Assembly (NCBI GenBank): GCA_902765885.1
Contig: CACXBN010000231.1
Coordinates: 1-6,678, forward strand
Origin: an uncultured Ruminococcus sp.
GTDB taxonomy: Bacteria > Bacillota > Clostridia > Oscillospirales > CAG-272
Reading direction: 5' to 3'
Length of the DNA: 6,678 nucleotides
In this document: positions 4,165 to 6,678 of the stretch, piece by piece
Layout: the number at the start of each line of letters is the position of its first letter
Position numbering within the stretch: position 1 is the stretch's first letter
Notes under the pieces: model-generated
What the model was told of the DNA's origin: nothing
Databases searched by the model: none
The model's input: the letters and a program-made list of their open reading frames with translations, nothing else
Position numbers and translations under genes: made by a program

Positions 4165-6678
4165 ATGATTTGTCCGAACTGTCAAAAAGAAAACACAGAA
4201 AACACTAAATGGTGCTGTTATTGCGGCAGTCTGCTGGAATTGTCTCCGATGGAGTTCGAACTCGATGAAACGTTTGGAACTCCTGAGCAGGAACCTGTGC
4301 GGCCTGCTCCATCACGCGACACTTTTAAGCAGAAGGAAAAAGCGTCCAAGAAAAAAACGCGCAGTCAGCCCTCTAAGAAAACCCGCAGACGCAAAAAAAG
4401 ATCTCAGGCTCTGTTGTGGATATTGCTGATACTATTCATTCTTTCTGGTGCCTTCGCCGCATGCATGTTTTTCATTCCCTCTTTCAATCGGTTTATTGTA
4501 GAGAGTTTGCCGATCAGGAGTGTTAGCAATGGTAACGATGCTACGGGTGTTCAACAGTACAATCAAACAGATGAATTAATTACCGGGTTTTGCTCTAATT
4601 GGCAGTACTTTTCTGTTGGAGAATCTGAAGAAGTCACCTTTTGCGCCAGAGCGTCAATAGCTCCCACATTATATCTCAATAATACGGCAATAGGCCCTAT
4701 GAATGACAATGGTCAAAACGGAGATATAAGGGCTAATGATGGAATCTATTCGTTTAAACTGACAGTATATTCTGATATTGAAAAAACTGAGCATTATTAT
4801 GCAGGATTTGAATCACCTGTATCAGAATCAGTTGTGCTACACTTCTTCGATCAACCTACAGAAGATGAGAAGCAATTATATCTAGAAACTCAAAGTAAAA
4901 TTGAGTTAATCAATGCGGAACTGGAAGACGATAATGGACTGATAAATGCATCTGATAAGGAGAATGCTTTACAAGCAGTTTCAGAATACTCTGAAAAACT
5001 TCTAGCTGATGGTATAATTTCAGAATTCCGCGTAAACGAGGATAATGTTTATATTTGCTTCTCTTCCGGACTTCCCTATTTATATATTCCAAATGTTGAT
5101 GGATACTTATCCTCCGGCGATGAAATCTGTTTTGAGATCATTACTTGTCAGCCTTTTGAAAAACAGTTCAATAACACCAATATTAACGACATCGCGTATG
5201 AAATTACCACGAATTTCGGTAACTATAGCGTGAAAGCTCGCCCAGAAAATGATTTGGTAACAACTCAGATGGTCAAAGATTATTTTGGACCCAACCAAAT
5301 CATTCTATGGTTCGGACATGGTGCATATGATTCAGTAGTTCATTCTCTCCTGATTACTGGGGAACCGTGTTATATGGGGGCTCTCTATTGGGGTGACTAC
5401 TTGAGCCATCGCATGATGTCAACAAGTAGAGGAAAAATTGCCATTAGTTCGAAGTATATTGATTGTTACTGTAAAAATATGGATAATACATTGGTTTATC
5501 TGAACACTTGCCTTAGCGGAAAGACAGATACTTTGGCAAAGGCATTTCTAAACAAAGGCGCATCTGCTGTTGTCTGTAATTCTGAAACCATTAAAGCATC
5601 GTATGCTCACTACATTCAGATTAGTACTATGAATAACTTACAATGCATAAATGCTGTTTCTGGAAATTATAACACCCTTTCGGAAGCGCTCTCTCTTGCG
5701 AAAGATGAGTATGGATTCAATGACCTAGACTATGGCGGAATAGGCGCAGAAACAATCATAAAAGGGTCTACAGATTTCCGGCTGGCTAGCATAGAGAAGG
5801 AAGATGACATAATAGACGAAGAACCATTAGTATCAACCTTCAGTGATGTTGACGAAATAAATCACGAAACATGGAGTGAAGTCTATGAGAATTTCGTCCT
5901 AAATCAAGAATATCTTCAAAGCGGACTCAACTTTAACTCCGATGCTTACACACAGCCGCGCTTTAGCCTATATGACCTTGATCAAAATGGCGAGCCTGAA
6001 TTGCTCGTATTCAACGGCGGCCCTTCCCTTGCTGCATCTACAGACTATGTTTTCACTTGCGTGTCCGGGAACATCAAATATGTCGGAAATGTTGGCTACC
6101 GAGGCTGTAATCTATATTATTATGAAGGGTCATCTTATCCTGGCTTATTCTGTTCGGACGGGAATAATGGTGTAATCCGCACTACATATTACGAAATGAG
6201 GAACGGCAGTATTGCGTCGCAGGATTTAGGCGAATCGGAGACAAATCTAGGCGGAGCCCAGCGTTTCCTCCCGTTCTACACACTTGATGAAATCCGCGCG
6301 ATGGGCTGGAATGAGTTTGTGAAGGCTACGCGTGGTACGCCTGAAGTAGCGTCAGGCTACGACATCATCTCAATGGATGCGTCACAGCAGTATGCCATCA
6401 ACATTTTCCTGTCTAATTTCTCAGAGCAGAAAGCCTTTGAGAAAAACGGTTATTCTAATTTTGACGAGACAACCGACTGGAATGATATACGCGCAGAACT
6501 GATTACTTTTGCCTATCTTTACTCTAAGATCAACCACCGGGAGAATGTATTTGTCGAAGGGAATTTTTATACCATTTCCCTAGGTACGGTTAATGAGGTT
6601 CTGCAGCGTTTCTTCGGTTATACGCTCAGTGAAGAGGAAGCAAACGCGTTTACACAGAATTCGTCATATGCACATTAT
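4165..6678 (+). CDS. Zinc-ribbon membrane protein with caspase-like (clan CD) domain (gene D, 3' end missing)
   Basis: The frame is open from ATG 4165 to the last base, 838 residues with no stop. An in-frame TGA at 4156-4158 excludes an earlier start, and GGTGAG at 4154-4159 is a modest ribosome binding site. In order: zinc ribbon (C3/C6 and C17/C20, MICPNCQKEN...CCYCG); a very basic stretch (55-80) and membrane helix (about 82-105), predicting zinc ribbon inside and the rest outside; an Ig-like domain (about 144-230) with NGQNGDIRANDGIYSF; a helical lead-in (234-282); a caspase-like domain (about 285-540) with a putative dyad H385 (IILWFGHG) and C449 (LVYLNTCLSG), followed by LAKAFLNKGASAVV; an acidic linker (544-570); an EF-hand-like segment YDLDQNGEPELL (603-614); and a module with INIFLSNFSE (745-754). 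The H-G and C-x-S-G layout resembles gingipain, CHAT and metacaspase relatives of peptidase clan CD. Protease activity is predicted, not shown. GC content rises abruptly near 5940. It is the last visible gene of the cluster. Confidence 0.85.
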   Translation, partial: MICPNCQKENTENTKWCCYCGSLLELSPMEFELDETFGTPEQEPVRPAPSRDTFKQKEKASKKKTRSQPSKKTRRRKKRSQALLWILLILFILSGAFAACMFFIPSFNRFIVESLPIRSVSNGNDATGVQQYNQTDELITGFCSNWQYFSVGESEEVTFCARASIAPTLYLNNTAIGPMNDNGQNGDIRANDGIYSFKLTVYSDIEKTEHYYAGFESPVSESVVLHFFDQPTEDEKQLYLETQSKIELINAELEDDNGLINASDKENALQAVSEYSEKLLADGIISEFRVNEDNVYICFSSGLPYLYIPNVDGYLSSGDEICFEIITCQPFEKQFNNTNINDIAYEITTNFGNYSVKARPENDLVTTQMVKDYFGPNQIILWFGHGAYDSVVHSLLITGEPCYMGALYWGDYLSHRMMSTSRGKIAISSKYIDCYCKNMDNTLVYLNTCLSGKTDTLAKAFLNKGASAVVCNSETIKASYAHYIQISTMNNLQCINAVSGNYNTLSEALSLAKDEYGFNDLDYGGIGAETIIKGSTDFRLASIEKEDDIIDEEPLVSTFSDVDEINHETWSEVYENFVLNQEYLQSGLNFNSDAYTQPRFSLYDLDQNGEPELLVFNGGPSLAASTDYVFTCVSGNIKYVGNVGYRGCNLYYYEGSSYPGLFCSDGNNGVIRTTYYEMRNGSIASQDLGESETNLGGAQRFLPFYTLDEIRAMGWNEFVKATRGTPEVASGYDIISMDASQQYAINIFLSNFSEQKAFEKNGYSNFDETTDWNDIRAELITFAYLYSKINHRENVFVEGNFYTISLGTVNEVLQRFFGYTLSEEEANAFTQNSSYAHY

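Noticed and set aside
4131..4208. Short plus-strand frame (MKIGRVVLVREHDLSELSKRKHRKH) between genes C and D
   Set aside because: It is only 25 codons, has no ribosome binding site and overlaps the start of gene D in another frame. Coupling of translation is possible but not supported.
5942..6175. Plus-strand 77-residue frame inside gene D
   Set aside because: It is an alternative frame within the continuous gene D reading frame and gives no recognisable product.

Overview
The window looks like part of a chromosome (or large accessory region) of a gut-type Gram-positive Clostridia, such as an Oscillospiraceae or Lachnospiraceae relative. This is inferred from the gene content, not from a marker gene: an IS66-family transposase end, a WG-repeat protein with an N-terminal zinc ribbon and a single membrane helix, GGAG-type ribosome binding sites, sigma-A-like promoter boxes, and a C-terminal module of the 'DLDxNGxPELL' and 'FLSNFSE' type that I associate with Clostridia surface proteins. 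Species cannot be named.

Layout. Bases 1-147 are the last 48 codons of an IS66-type transposase, followed by a strong intrinsic terminator (157-187) and a plausible IS right terminal repeat ending near 212. A near-consensus promoter (265-293) then opens a four-gene, same-strand cluster with gaps of 44, 18 and 37 bases and no terminator between genes. Gene A (403-2796) is zinc ribbon - membrane helix - NTF2-like region - five WG repeats - more beta-rich sequence. Gene B (2841-3314) is a small membrane-anchored protein of unknown family. Gene C (3333-4127) is a membrane helix, a basic then acidic/proline-rich linker and a cysteine-containing C-terminal domain. Gene D (4165 to beyond the window end) is zinc ribbon - basic stretch - membrane helix - Ig-like domain - caspase-like (peptidase clan CD) domain - acidic linker - EF-hand-like 'DLDQNGEPEL' module - 'FLSNFSE' module. 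Gene D has no stop codon in the window.

How the genes may work together (inference). By the positive-inside rule, A and D should keep their zinc ribbons in the cytoplasm and expose large domains outside, while B and C should be anchored by their N-termini and face the cytoplasm. The set reads as a membrane complex with two outward-facing and two inward-facing subunits, with a putative cysteine protease as the only recognisable catalytic component. I do not know a described system with exactly this gene set. Base composition changes sharply inside gene D (near 5940), where the caspase-like half meets the C-terminal modules, and more gradually inside gene A, suggesting that both were assembled by domain exchange.
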